This document shows positions 7,770 through 16,176 of a stretch of DNA of 64,000 bases, in pieces (the first letter of the stretch is position 1; each line of letters begins with the position of its first letter). Both the position numbers and the translations under genes were made by a program. The DNA lies in the NCBI RefSeq assembly GCF_027947535.2, contig NZ_JAAGKO020000020.1:1-64000 (forward strand), written 5' to 3'. The DNA is from Streptantibioticus silvisoli. GTDB lineage: Bacteria > Actinomycetota > Actinomycetes > Streptomycetales > Streptomycetaceae. The notes beneath the pieces were generated by a model. That model was not told the DNA's origin, searched no databases, and was given only the letters and a program-made list of their open reading frames with translations.

Positions 7770-8809
7770 GCTATCCCGTTCGCATCCCCGCTGACGTCGA
7801 CCGCGAGGACAAGGTGCTGGGCAACCTCACCGCCCGACAGCTCCTCATCCTCGTCGTCGCCGGAACCATCCTGTACGGCGGTTGGTCCGCCACCCGCGGC
7901 CTGGTTCCGCTGCCGGTCTTCGCCGCCGCCTCACTGCCCGTCGCCGTCGTCGCCGTGCTCCTGGCTGTCGGACAGCGCGACGGACTCCCGCTCGACCGTC
8001 TCGTTCTCGCCGCGCTGCGGCAACGGACGACGCCGCGCCAACGGGTCACCGCGCCGGAAGGCGTTCACCCGGCACCGGTCTGGCTGGCTGAGCGGGCCGT
8101 GGTCGAACCCGGAGCCGCCCCGGCCGCACCCGCGCCGCTCAGCCTGCCGGCCGAATCCGTGGGTGAGACCGGGGTGATCGACCTCGGCGACGACGGGTTG
8201 GCGGTGGTCGCGGTGTGCAGCACGGTGAACTTCGCCCTGCGCACCCAGGACGAACAAGACGCGCTCGTTGCCTGCTTCGGCCGCTACCTGCACTCCCTCA
8301 CCGCACCGGTCCAGATCCTCATCCGCGCCGAACGCCTCGACCTGTCCCGGCAGATCGCCGACCTGCGCACCCAGGCACCCGGCATGCCGCACCCGGCGCT
8401 GGAAACCGCCGCACGCGAACACGCCGACTACCTCGCCCAGCTGTCCGGAGGCACGGATCTCCTGCGGCGCCAGGTGCTGCTGATCCTACGCGAACCCGTT
8501 CAGCCGGCCGGACCCGTGGACGGTCTCGGCGGGGCATCCCCGCTGCACCGGCGCCGGCGCCGGCCCACCGGCCGGAGCGAATCCCTGCGCCGAGCCGCCG
8601 AAGCCCGTCTCGCACAGCGGCTCGCCGAGGCGGTCGACCTGCTCGGCCCCGCCGACGTCACCGTGACACCGCTCGACCCCGGGCAGGCCACGGCCGTGCT
8701 GGCCTCCGCCTGCAACCCCGACAGCCTGGTGCCGCTCTCCTCTGCCATGGCCGGTACCGACGATGTGATCACCGCGCAGGGCGGCTCCGATGACTGGGGG
8801 CAGCCGTGA
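7766..8809 (+). CDS. PrgI/VirB3-like conjugation protein
   Basis: 347-aa protein whose ATG overlaps the preceding stop and whose own stop overlaps the GTG of the VirB4-like gene. The N-terminus (MSYPVRIPADVDREDKVLGN) and two closely spaced hydrophobic helices at about residues 28-70 are typical of PrgI-family VirB3 equivalents in Gram-positive conjugation systems. A cytoplasmic domain of about 250 residues follows (NFALRTQDEQDALVACFGRY, helical LARE-rich segments), as in SCO6880-type actinobacterial proteins. It probably anchors or presents the VirB4 ATPase at the membrane. Confidence 0.8.
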   Translation: MSYPVRIPADVDREDKVLGNLTARQLLILVVAGTILYGGWSATRGLVPLPVFAAASLPVAVVAVLLAVGQRDGLPLDRLVLAALRQRTTPRQRVTAPEGVHPAPVWLAERAVVEPGAAPAAPAPLSLPAESVGETGVIDLGDDGLAVVAVCSTVNFALRTQDEQDALVACFGRYLHSLTAPVQILIRAERLDLSRQIADLRTQAPGMPHPALETAAREHADYLAQLSGGTDLLRRQVLLILREPVQPAGPVDGLGGASPLHRRRRRPTGRSESLRRAAEARLAQRLAEAVDLLGPADVTVTPLDPGQATAVLASACNPDSLVPLSSAMAGTDDVITAQGGSDDWGQP

Positions 8810-10683
8810 AGCGCAGGCCGACCCGCACCCCGCACAACCCGGCAGGCGCCTTCGCCCCCGATGCCCTCACCGTCGGCGCCAGGCACCTCGAAGTCGGTGC
8901 CGAACGAGTCGCCTCGTTCGCGGTGACCGGCTACCCCCGTGAGGTCAGCGCCGGGTGGTTGCAACCGCTGCTCACCTACCCGGGACGGGTGGACGTCGCC
9001 CTGCACGTCGAGCCGATCGACCCCGTCACGGCGGCCAATCGCCTGAAGCGGCAGCTGGCCAAGCTGGAGTCCGGGCGCCGGCACACCAGCGAGAAGGGCC
9101 GGCTGATCGACCCGCATGTAGAGGCCGCGACCGAGGACGCCTACGACCTGTCCGCCCGGGTCGCCCGCGGGGAGGGCAAGCTGTTCCGCGTCGGCCTCTA
9201 CCTCACCGTCCACGCCACCAGCGCCGACGACCTCACCGACGAAGTCGCCGCCGTCCGCTCTCTGGCCGCCAGCCTGCTACTGGACGCCAAGCCCACCACC
9301 TACCGGGCGCTCCAGGGCTGGGTGACGTGCCTGCCCATGGGCCTGGACCAGGTCCGCATGCGCCGCACCTTCGACACCGCCGCGCTCTCGGCCGCGTTCC
9401 CCTTCACCAGCCCCGACCTTCCCCCGGCCGACCCGACCTCGGTGGCCGCGCCGGACGGGGTGCTCTACGGCTACAACATCGGCTCGCAAGGGCTGGTGCA
9501 CTGGGACCGGTTCGCCCTGGACAACCACAACGCGGTCATCCTCGGCCGTTCCGGCGCCGGCAAGTCCTACCTCGTCAAGCTGGAACTTTTGCGGTCGCTG
9601 TATCGGGGCATCGAGAACTACGTCATCGACCCCGAGGACGAATACGCCCGCCTGGCTGGTGCGGTCGGCGGGACGTATGTCCGGCTCGGCGAACAGGGCG
9701 TGCGGCTCAACCCGTTCGACCTGCCGGTCCGTACCCGCCCGGACGGTCGGCGGACCGCACCGCCTGACGCCCTCGTTCGGCGTTCTCTTCATCTCCACAC
9801 CGTGCTCGGCGTGCTGCTCGGTGAGCTGGCCCCGGGAGACCGGGCCGTGCTGGACGAGGCGATCACCGCCACGTACGCCGGGGCCGGAATCACCGAGGAC
9901 CCGCGCACCTGGACGCGTCCGGCCCCCGTCCTCGAGGACCTCGCCACCGTCTTGCGGGCCTCGGCCAACAGGACGGCGAAGAACCTCGCCTCGCGGCTGC
10001 ACCCGTTCGTCCGCGGTGCGTTCTCCGGCCTGTTCGACGGCCCGACTACCACCCGGCCGTCCGGCCACCTCGTCGTCTTCTCCCTGCGCGACCTGCCCGA
10101 CGAACTCAAGCCCGTCGGCACCCTGCTGACCCTCGACGCGGTCTGGCAGCGCATCTCCGACACCGCCGACCGCAGGCCCCGCCTCGTCACCGTGGATGAG
10201 GCGTGGCTGCTGATGAAACAGCCGGCCGGCGCGGAGTTCCTGTTCCGCATGGCCAAGGCCAGCCGGAAACGCTGGGCCGGCCTGACCGTCGCCACCCAGG
10301 ACACCCCCGACGTCCTCGCCACCGACTTGGGAAAAGCCGTCGTCGCGAACGCCGCGACGCAGATCCTCTTGCGCCAGGCCCCGCAGGCCATCGCCGACAT
10401 CACCCGCGCGTTCAACCTCTCCGACGGCGAACGGCAATTCCTGCTGTCCGCCGAGCGCGGGCAGGGGCTGTTGTCCAGCGGGACGCACCGGGTGGCCTTT
10501 CAGGCGATCGCCTCGCCCACCGAACACCAGCTGGTCACGACGAATCCCGCCGAACTCGCGGCGCTCGGCGAAATCCCAAACGCCGGGTCCGACTCCTCGG
10601 CAGCTGAGCAGTACCCGCTGCCGGCCGAAGCACGGGAACTCCTCACCGACGACAACGGCGAATTCTTCCTCGACGCGGCCTGA
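8806..10683 (+). CDS. VirB4-like conjugation ATPase
   Basis: 625-aa HerA/FtsK-superfamily ATPase that should energise assembly and transport in the conjugation machine. Walker A is GRSGAGKS at residues 247-254, followed by YVIDPEDEYARLA, a hallmark of VirB4/TraC. Walker B is VTVDEAWLLM around residue 462, with a sensor-like TVATQDTPDVLATDLGKAV and an arginine-containing QILLRQAPQ segment downstream. The N-terminal domain (residues 1-230) is of the type that contacts VirB3. It starts at a GTG overlapping the PrgI-like stop. The gene appears intact, unlike its VirB6- and VirD4-type neighbours. Confidence 0.9.
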   Translation: MKRRPTRTPHNPAGAFAPDALTVGARHLEVGAERVASFAVTGYPREVSAGWLQPLLTYPGRVDVALHVEPIDPVTAANRLKRQLAKLESGRRHTSEKGRLIDPHVEAATEDAYDLSARVARGEGKLFRVGLYLTVHATSADDLTDEVAAVRSLAASLLLDAKPTTYRALQGWVTCLPMGLDQVRMRRTFDTAALSAAFPFTSPDLPPADPTSVAAPDGVLYGYNIGSQGLVHWDRFALDNHNAVILGRSGAGKSYLVKLELLRSLYRGIENYVIDPEDEYARLAGAVGGTYVRLGEQGVRLNPFDLPVRTRPDGRRTAPPDALVRRSLHLHTVLGVLLGELAPGDRAVLDEAITATYAGAGITEDPRTWTRPAPVLEDLATVLRASANRTAKNLASRLHPFVRGAFSGLFDGPTTTRPSGHLVVFSLRDLPDELKPVGTLLTLDAVWQRISDTADRRPRLVTVDEAWLLMKQPAGAEFLFRMAKASRKRWAGLTVATQDTPDVLATDLGKAVVANAATQILLRQAPQAIADITRAFNLSDGERQFLLSAERGQGLLSSGTHRVAFQAIASPTEHQLVTTNPAELAALGEIPNAGSDSSAAEQYPLPAEARELLTDDNGEFFLDAA

Positions 10684-10728
10684 CGAGCCCGCTCGGCAAC
10701 TCCCTCATCTCCTCCCGAAGGGTGAACC

Positions 10729-11559
10729 ATGCCTTTTTCCGATCTGCCCCCGAACCGGCCCGCCCGGCTGCTCACTCAGAACCGTCGACTTCGCGCCATC
10801 GGTGTCTGGAATTGGACCCTGCCCGCATGGGCCGGCCGATTCGCCGACGGCCGCACGTACAACACCTGCCCGTCCGCCGGGGTGTGCCGGGACGCCTGTT
10901 ACGCCCGGCACAGCACGTACCGGTGGCCGAACGTTCTCGCCCGGCATCAGGCGAATCTCCGGTTCGTGCTGGACGACCTGCCGGGCTGGGAACGTGCCAT
11001 GAACACGGAACTCGACCTGCCGAAATTCCGGGGCCGATGGGTCCGCGTACACGATGCCGGTGACTTCTTCTCCGACGCGTACCTGGCTGCCTGGCTGCGG
11101 ATCGTGCGGGATCACCCCGGTACGTCGTTCTACGCGTACACGAAAGAAGTCAGGCGTTTCCGCGAGCTGGTGGAGGGCCGCGCGCCGGAGAATTTCCGCT
11201 GGGTCTACAGCTTCGGCGGCACGCAGGACGCGGGACTCGACCCGGACCGCGACCGCGTCGCCGACGTCTTCCCCGACGAAGCCGCGGCCACTGCGGCCGG
11301 CTGGCACTCCCAGGCGGCCAGTGACCTCCTGTCCGTCCTCGGTCCCCGCCGGGTCGCCGTCCCGGCAAACCGCATCCCCGCCGCGCTCGCCCAGCTCGGC
11401 GACCGCACGTTCCGCCAGTGGCAGGCCGAAGCCGACGAACAGCGGCGCGCCCGCCGCACGGGCCATCCGGTGTTCGGCGAGACGGCCACGGTGGTGCAGC
11501 TGCCGACGCGGTCCCGCGCGGACGGCGGTTCAGCCGGCGAGCAGCGAGCGGCGGCCTGA
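10729..11559 (+). CDS. GP88-like protein with Cys cluster
   Basis: 276-aa soluble protein. Near the N-terminus it carries NTCPSAGVCRDACYARHSTY, a CxxxxxCxxxC cluster that suggests metal or Fe-S binding. Aromatic-rich conserved blocks follow (FRGRWVRVHDAGDFFSDAYL, then GTSFYAYTKEVRRFRELV). These blocks resemble the phage/plasmid Gp88 family, whose function is not established to my knowledge. GAAGGG precedes the ATG. Its stop overlaps the start of the coupling-ATPase gene, so it belongs to the transfer operon, although it has no counterpart among canonical type IV secretion components. Confidence 0.6.
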   Translation: MPFSDLPPNRPARLLTQNRRLRAIGVWNWTLPAWAGRFADGRTYNTCPSAGVCRDACYARHSTYRWPNVLARHQANLRFVLDDLPGWERAMNTELDLPKFRGRWVRVHDAGDFFSDAYLAAWLRIVRDHPGTSFYAYTKEVRRFRELVEGRAPENFRWVYSFGGTQDAGLDPDRDRVADVFPDEAAATAAGWHSQAASDLLSVLGPRRVAVPANRIPAALAQLGDRTFRQWQAEADEQRRARRTGHPVFGETATVVQLPTRSRADGGSAGEQRAAA

Positions 11560-14053
11560 TGATCACACCCCTTCACCTCGCCTCCCTCACCGATCCCCGC
11601 TCACCCGTCAGCCGCTACCTGCGCGACCCGGGCGGCGCCGTGCACAGCCTGCTCGACGGTCTCGGCCACGCTGTGCTCGCATGGGGTCCGGTCGCCGGAC
11701 CGTCGCTCGCCGCCGTCGTCACCGGGCTGTTCGCCGCGCGGGCGTGGTGGCGCTCACGCTGCCGCCGCACCCTGGCCTCCGGGGCGCGGCTGGTCGAGAT
11801 CCTGCCGCCGCCAGCCGCCGACCCGAACGGCGCCGCCGCGCTGTGGTCGAACCTGGTCGGCGTGCTCCGCCCCGCCTGGCGCCGCCGCCTGACCGGCCAG
11901 CCGCATCTGGCGTGGGAGTACGTCTTCGACCGCGAGACCATCCGCATCCGCATCTGGGTCCCCGGCGTCATCCCGCCCGGCATGGTCGAACGCGCCATCG
12001 AAGCCGCCTGGCCCGGCGCCCACACCAAGACCACCGCCGCCCCACCCCTGACCGCCACACCCGACCCTGTTGCCGCAGGCGGCGAACTACGCCTCGCCCG
12101 CAGCGAGGCCCTTCCGATCCGCACCGACTTCCCCGCCGACCCGATCCGCGCGCTCCTCGGCGCGCCGGCCGGGCTCGGCGGCGGGGAGAAGGCGGTGGTC
12201 CAGGTGCTGGCCCGGCCCGTGACCGGGCGGCGCGTGACGTCGGCTCGCCGGGCAGCCCGGCACCTGCGCGTGGGCCATGCCGGTAGCCCCGCCGCCCGGC
12301 TGCTCGACCTGCTCGCCCCCGGCCACCACCGTTCCCCGCGCCGCCGCATCACCGCCACGGTGCTGGACCGCCAGACCACGTTGGAGAACGCCGCCGAGGA
12401 CCGCGTGATCATCGCCAAGCAGCGCGGCACGCCGTTCGAGACCCGCGTCCGCTACGCCGTCTTCACCACCACGACCCTGGATGCCGCCGCCCGGCAGGCT
12501 ACCGAGGACCACCTGCGCGGCCGGGCGCACGCGATCGCTTCGGCGTTCGCCGGGTTCACCGAGCACAACTACTACCGCCGCACCCGCCTGCGCCGCCCGC
12601 TGATCCATCTGGGGGAACGGCGGCTCGACAAGGGCGACTTGCTGTCCATCCCGGAACTGGCCGTGCTGGCTCATCTGCCGTGGGATGAGGCGATCCCCGC
12701 CCTGCAACGCGCTGGTGCCCGCGCCGTTCCGCCGCCGCCCGGCGTCGCCACCTGCGGCCCCGGTGTCCGGCCGATCGGCGTCACCGACACCGGCAACCCG
12801 CGTCCGGTGGGCCTGCGTATCCCCGACGCCCGGCACCACTTGCACATCCTCGGCGCCACCGGATCGGGCAAGTCCGAGCTGATGGCCCGGATGATCCTGG
12901 ACGACGCCGAAGCCGGGCGTGGCGTCGTGGTGGTCGATCCCAAGTCACCGACATCCTCATGCGGCTGCCCGAGGAGCTGGCCGGGAAGGTGACCCTGTTC
13001 GACGCCGACGACCGCACCCGCCCGCCGATCCTCAACCCCCTCGAAGGCGACGACCCGGCCCGGACCGTCGACAACCTCGTCTCGATCTTCTCCCGCATCT
13101 ACGCCTCGTCCTGGGGCCCACGTACCGACGACATCCTCCGCGCCGGCCTGCTCACCCTCCGCGCCATGCCCGGCACACCGGTGCTGACCGACCTGCCCAA
13201 GCTCCTGCTCAACCCCGCCTTCCGGCAACGCGCCCTCGAACACGTCCACGACGACGTCCTGCGCGGTTTCTGGACCTGGTACGAGCACCTGTCCGAACCC
13301 TCCCGCGCCCAGGCCACCGCCCCGCTGATGAACAAGATCCGCGGCCTGCTGCTGCGCCCGTTCGTCCGCTCCGCCATCGCGGGCGGCCCCTCCACCGTCG
13401 ACATGGACGACGTCCTCAACGGCGGGATCTGCATGGTCCGCATCGCCAAGGACGCCCTCGGCGCGGAAACCGCGCATCTCATCGGATCGATCATCGTCGC
13501 CCGCACCTGGCAGGCCGCCACCCGCCGCGCCAGCCTCCCGCAGAGCGAGCGGCGCGACGCCAGCCTCTACATCGACGAGGCCCACAACTTCCTCAACCTC
13601 CCGTACGCCATGGAGGACATGCTCGCCGAGGCCCGCGGCTACCGCCTGTCCATGACCCTCGCGCACCAGTACCTGCGCCAGCTGCCGCGCGAACTCGAAG
13701 AGGGCATCAGCGCCAACGCCCGCACCAAGGTCTTCTTCAACGCCTCACCCGAAGACGCCCGCCACCTCGCCCGGCACACCGAACCTCGGCTGACAGCGCA
13801 CGACCTGTCGAACCTCGACGCCTTCCACGTCGTCGTCCGCCCCGTCGTCAACGGTGCCGAAGCCCCGCCGTTCACCGCGCTGACCCAGCCCTTGCAGCCG
13901 GCCATCCCCGGCCGCGCCCGGCTGATCCGCACCGCGGCCCGCCAAAACGCCGCGCCCCGCACCGTCGGGGCGGTCCAGCTCGGCAAGGGCACCGGTTCCG
14001 CCGATCCCCGCCGCCGCCCCGCTACCCCCGACCTCGCGGAGGACGTCGCATGA
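11559..14053 (+). pseudogene. VirD4/TraB-type coupling ATPase, disrupted at Walker B near 12944
   Basis: Starts at ATG 11559, overlapping the GP88-like stop. A hydrophobic segment lies near residues 45-65 (GPSLAAVVTGLFAARAWW). Walker A GATGSGKS is at residues 432-439, followed by AGRGVVVVDPK at 12915-12944. There the frame goes wrong and stops at 12992. A second frame, open from before 12959 to 14053, continues as VTDILMRLPEELAGKVTLFD and carries later ATPase motifs (SLYIDEAHNFLNLPYAMEDM and RLSMTLAHQYLRQLP). The family motif is DPKGDLV-x-D-I-L, so a loss of about 10 nt (GDL plus one base) explains both frames. As read, the product lacks the Walker B region and cannot couple DNA to the channel. 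Confidence 0.8.
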
Positions 14054-15078
14054 TCACCAACCCGACCCCGCAACGCGCCCTTCGCGGCCACCGCCCGGAA
14101 CGCCCCCGCCCCCGGTTGGCCGCCAGCGGCGAGTACACCGCCCGCCTCGCGGCCCGGCTCACCGAACGCGACCGGTGGCTGGCCCACATGCTCCACGAAC
14201 ACAAGGTCCTGACCAGCAGCCAGATAGCCGCGCTGGCCTGGCCGTCCCTCCGCGCCGCGAACCTGCGGCTCCTTCAGCTCTACACCTGGCGGGTCATCGA
14301 CCGCTTCCAACCGTTCGTCACCTACGGCACCGCCCCCATGCACTACGTCCTCGACGTAGCAGGCGCCACGATCCTCGCCCGCGAGGACGGCATCGAGCCG
14401 ACCGCGCTGAACTACAAGCACGACCGCGCCATCGGACTGGCCCACTCCCTCCGCCTCGCCCACACCGTCGGCACCAACGCGTTCTTCGCAGCCCTCATCC
14501 ACGACTCCCGCCGCCCGGACGCCGCCGGGCACCTGACCGCCTGGTGGTCCGAGGCCCGCTGCACCCGCCACTACGGCGACATCGTCCGTCCCGACGCCTA
14601 CGGCCGCTGGCAACAGCACGACACCGGAGCCGAGTTCGAGTGGTTCCTCGAATTCGACTTCGGCACCGAACGCCCCGAACGCGTCGGCGCGAAACTCGGC
14701 GGCTACGCCAAACTCGCCGCCACCACCGGGATCATCACACCGGTGCTGGTGTGGGTGCCGACACCGGACCGGGAGGTCCGGGTCCGCCGCGCCCTGGCCG
14801 ACGCGCTCGACCTGCTCGACGACCCGGGCTCCGTTCCCATCGCCACCACGAGCGGGGATCTCCAGGAGACCGTGCCAGCCCCGGGAACGTCACGGTGGCT
14901 GCCGCTCTTCCCGAACCGCACCGCGAACCGCCGCCCCCTCACCGACCTCCACCGCGCCTGGCCCCAACTGCCGCGCCTCACCCCGGCCGCCACCCCCGGA
15001 CAGGACGCCTCGGGCAACACTCCGGCCGCCCCGAACCCCTGGCCACCCCGCCCGTCCGTGCGTCGTCCCGGTCGGTGA
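14050..15078 (+). CDS. Replication-relaxation family protein
   Basis: 342-aa protein whose ATG overlaps the coupling-ATPase stop. The N-terminal region (RWLAHMLHEHKVLTSSQIAA) looks like a winged helix, and the core contains HDRAIGLAHSLRLAHTVGTN and FEWFLEFDFGTERPERVGAK. These match the actinobacterial replication-relaxation family found beside conjugation and plasmid genes. The acidic LEFDFGTE and AKL segment recalls nuclease folds, so a DNA-nicking role is conceivable, but a classical relaxase His-triad or Tyr motif is not evident. The C-terminal 50 residues are Pro-rich and probably disordered. Confidence 0.75.
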   Translation: MITNPTPQRALRGHRPERPRPRLAASGEYTARLAARLTERDRWLAHMLHEHKVLTSSQIAALAWPSLRAANLRLLQLYTWRVIDRFQPFVTYGTAPMHYVLDVAGATILAREDGIEPTALNYKHDRAIGLAHSLRLAHTVGTNAFFAALIHDSRRPDAAGHLTAWWSEARCTRHYGDIVRPDAYGRWQQHDTGAEFEWFLEFDFGTERPERVGAKLGGYAKLAATTGIITPVLVWVPTPDREVRVRRALADALDLLDDPGSVPIATTSGDLQETVPAPGTSRWLPLFPNRTANRRPLTDLHRAWPQLPRLTPAATPGQDASGNTPAAPNPWPPRPSVRRPGR

Positions 15079-15084
15079 ACGCGA

Positions 15085-16020
15085 ATGGGAAAGATCGCCG
15101 CCGCGGTCGCCGGACTCGTGGCCCTCCTCGTCCTCCTGGCCGCCGCCGGAGCCGGAAGCCTCCTGTCCGGCTTCGGCGGCGGCACCCAGCAGCCCAACTC
15201 CAGCGCCCTGTCCGATATCCCGCCCGACTACCTGATCCTCTACCGCGAAGCCGCCGCCACCTGCCCCGGACTCCCGTGGTCCGTCCTCGCCGCGATCGGC
15301 AAGGTCGAGACGGACCACGGCCGCTCCACCCTCCCCGGCGTCCACAGCGGCACGAACTCAGCAGGCGCCGCCGGCCCCATGCAGTTCCTGCTGCCGACGT
15401 TCAACGCGGTCGTCCACCGCACCCCGCCACCGCCCGGCGGCGCGAACCCGCCGTCCCCGTACAACCCGCACGACGCCATCTACGCCGCCGCGGCCTACCT
15501 CTGCGAATCCGGCGCCCGGAACGGCAAGGACATCCCCGGCGCCATCAAGACCTACAACCACGCCGACTGGTACGTCGCCGAAGTCCTCACCCAGGCCCAG
15601 GCGTACGTCAGCGCCGCCGGCCTCGGCGCGGAGACCGCCCCGGGCCCGGCGGCACTCGAAGCGATCAACTACGCCGAGGGCCAACTCGGCCTCCCGTACG
15701 AATGGGGCGGCGACGGCCCCGCCGCCGGTGACGCCGGCTTCGACTGTTCCGGCCTCACGAAAGCCGCCTACGCCGCCGCCGGCATCACCCTGCCCCGCGT
15801 CGCCCAAGACCAGTACGACGCCGGGCCTCGCGTCCCCGTGGGACAAGCACTTGAACCGGGTGACCTGGTCTTCTACGGCACGCCGAAGGACATCCACCAC
15901 GTCGGGCTCTACATCGGCGGCGGCCAGATGATCGACGCGCCGAGGCCCGGGAAAGCGGTGCGGATCGAGCCGCACCGGTACGCGGGGGACGGATATGTCG
16001 GTGCCACACGACCCGCCTGA
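15085..16020 (+). CDS. Bifunctional peptidoglycan hydrolase (lytic transglycosylase + NlpC/P60), VirB1-like
   Basis: 311-aa exported protein expected to open the cell wall for the transfer channel. An N-terminal hydrophobic helix (AAAVAGLVALLVLLAAAGAG) acts as signal or anchor. The transglycosylase domain at about residues 50-165 has the putative catalytic Glu in AIGKVETDHGRS and the motif AAGPMQFLLPTF. The NlpC/P60 peptidase domain at about residues 190-311 has catalytic Cys in GFDCSGLTKAAY and His in IHHVGLYIGGGQMID. This two-domain architecture is standard in Gram-positive conjugation operons. It is the last gene of the transfer operon. Confidence 0.9.
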   Translation: MGKIAAAVAGLVALLVLLAAAGAGSLLSGFGGGTQQPNSSALSDIPPDYLILYREAAATCPGLPWSVLAAIGKVETDHGRSTLPGVHSGTNSAGAAGPMQFLLPTFNAVVHRTPPPPGGANPPSPYNPHDAIYAAAAYLCESGARNGKDIPGAIKTYNHADWYVAEVLTQAQAYVSAAGLGAETAPGPAALEAINYAEGQLGLPYEWGGDGPAAGDAGFDCSGLTKAAYAAAGITLPRVAQDQYDAGPRVPVGQALEPGDLVFYGTPKDIHHVGLYIGGGQMIDAPRPGKAVRIEPHRYAGDGYVGATRPA

Positions 16021-16040
16021 TCTACCTTGCGCCTGGACGG

Positions 16041-16065
16041 TACGACGATCTGCTTGTCGTAGAAT
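16041..16065 (+). promoter_or_regulatory. Inverted repeat overlapping a -10-like hexamer before the defence genes
   Basis: TACGAC at 16041-16046 and GTCGTA at 16056-16061 form a perfect 6-bp inverted repeat with a 9-nt spacer. TAGAAT at 16060-16065 overlaps its right arm and sits about 110 nt before the gajA-like ATG. It could be an operator over a promoter, or a weak terminator hairpin of the transfer operon. No good -35 was found at canonical spacing. Confidence 0.25.
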
Positions 16066-16176
16066 TGCCGTCAGTTTCGTCGAAGGATGCTTCTATCTGC
16101 GGCGACGACTTTTGCGCGAGGAAGCGCCAGTGGCGGCAAGTCAGCTGTGCCCTGCTCCCTCGAAGAGGGGGGCGAC

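Noticed and set aside
9277-10527. 416-codon open frame on the - strand
   Set aside because: Antisense shadow of the VirB4-like ATPase gene.
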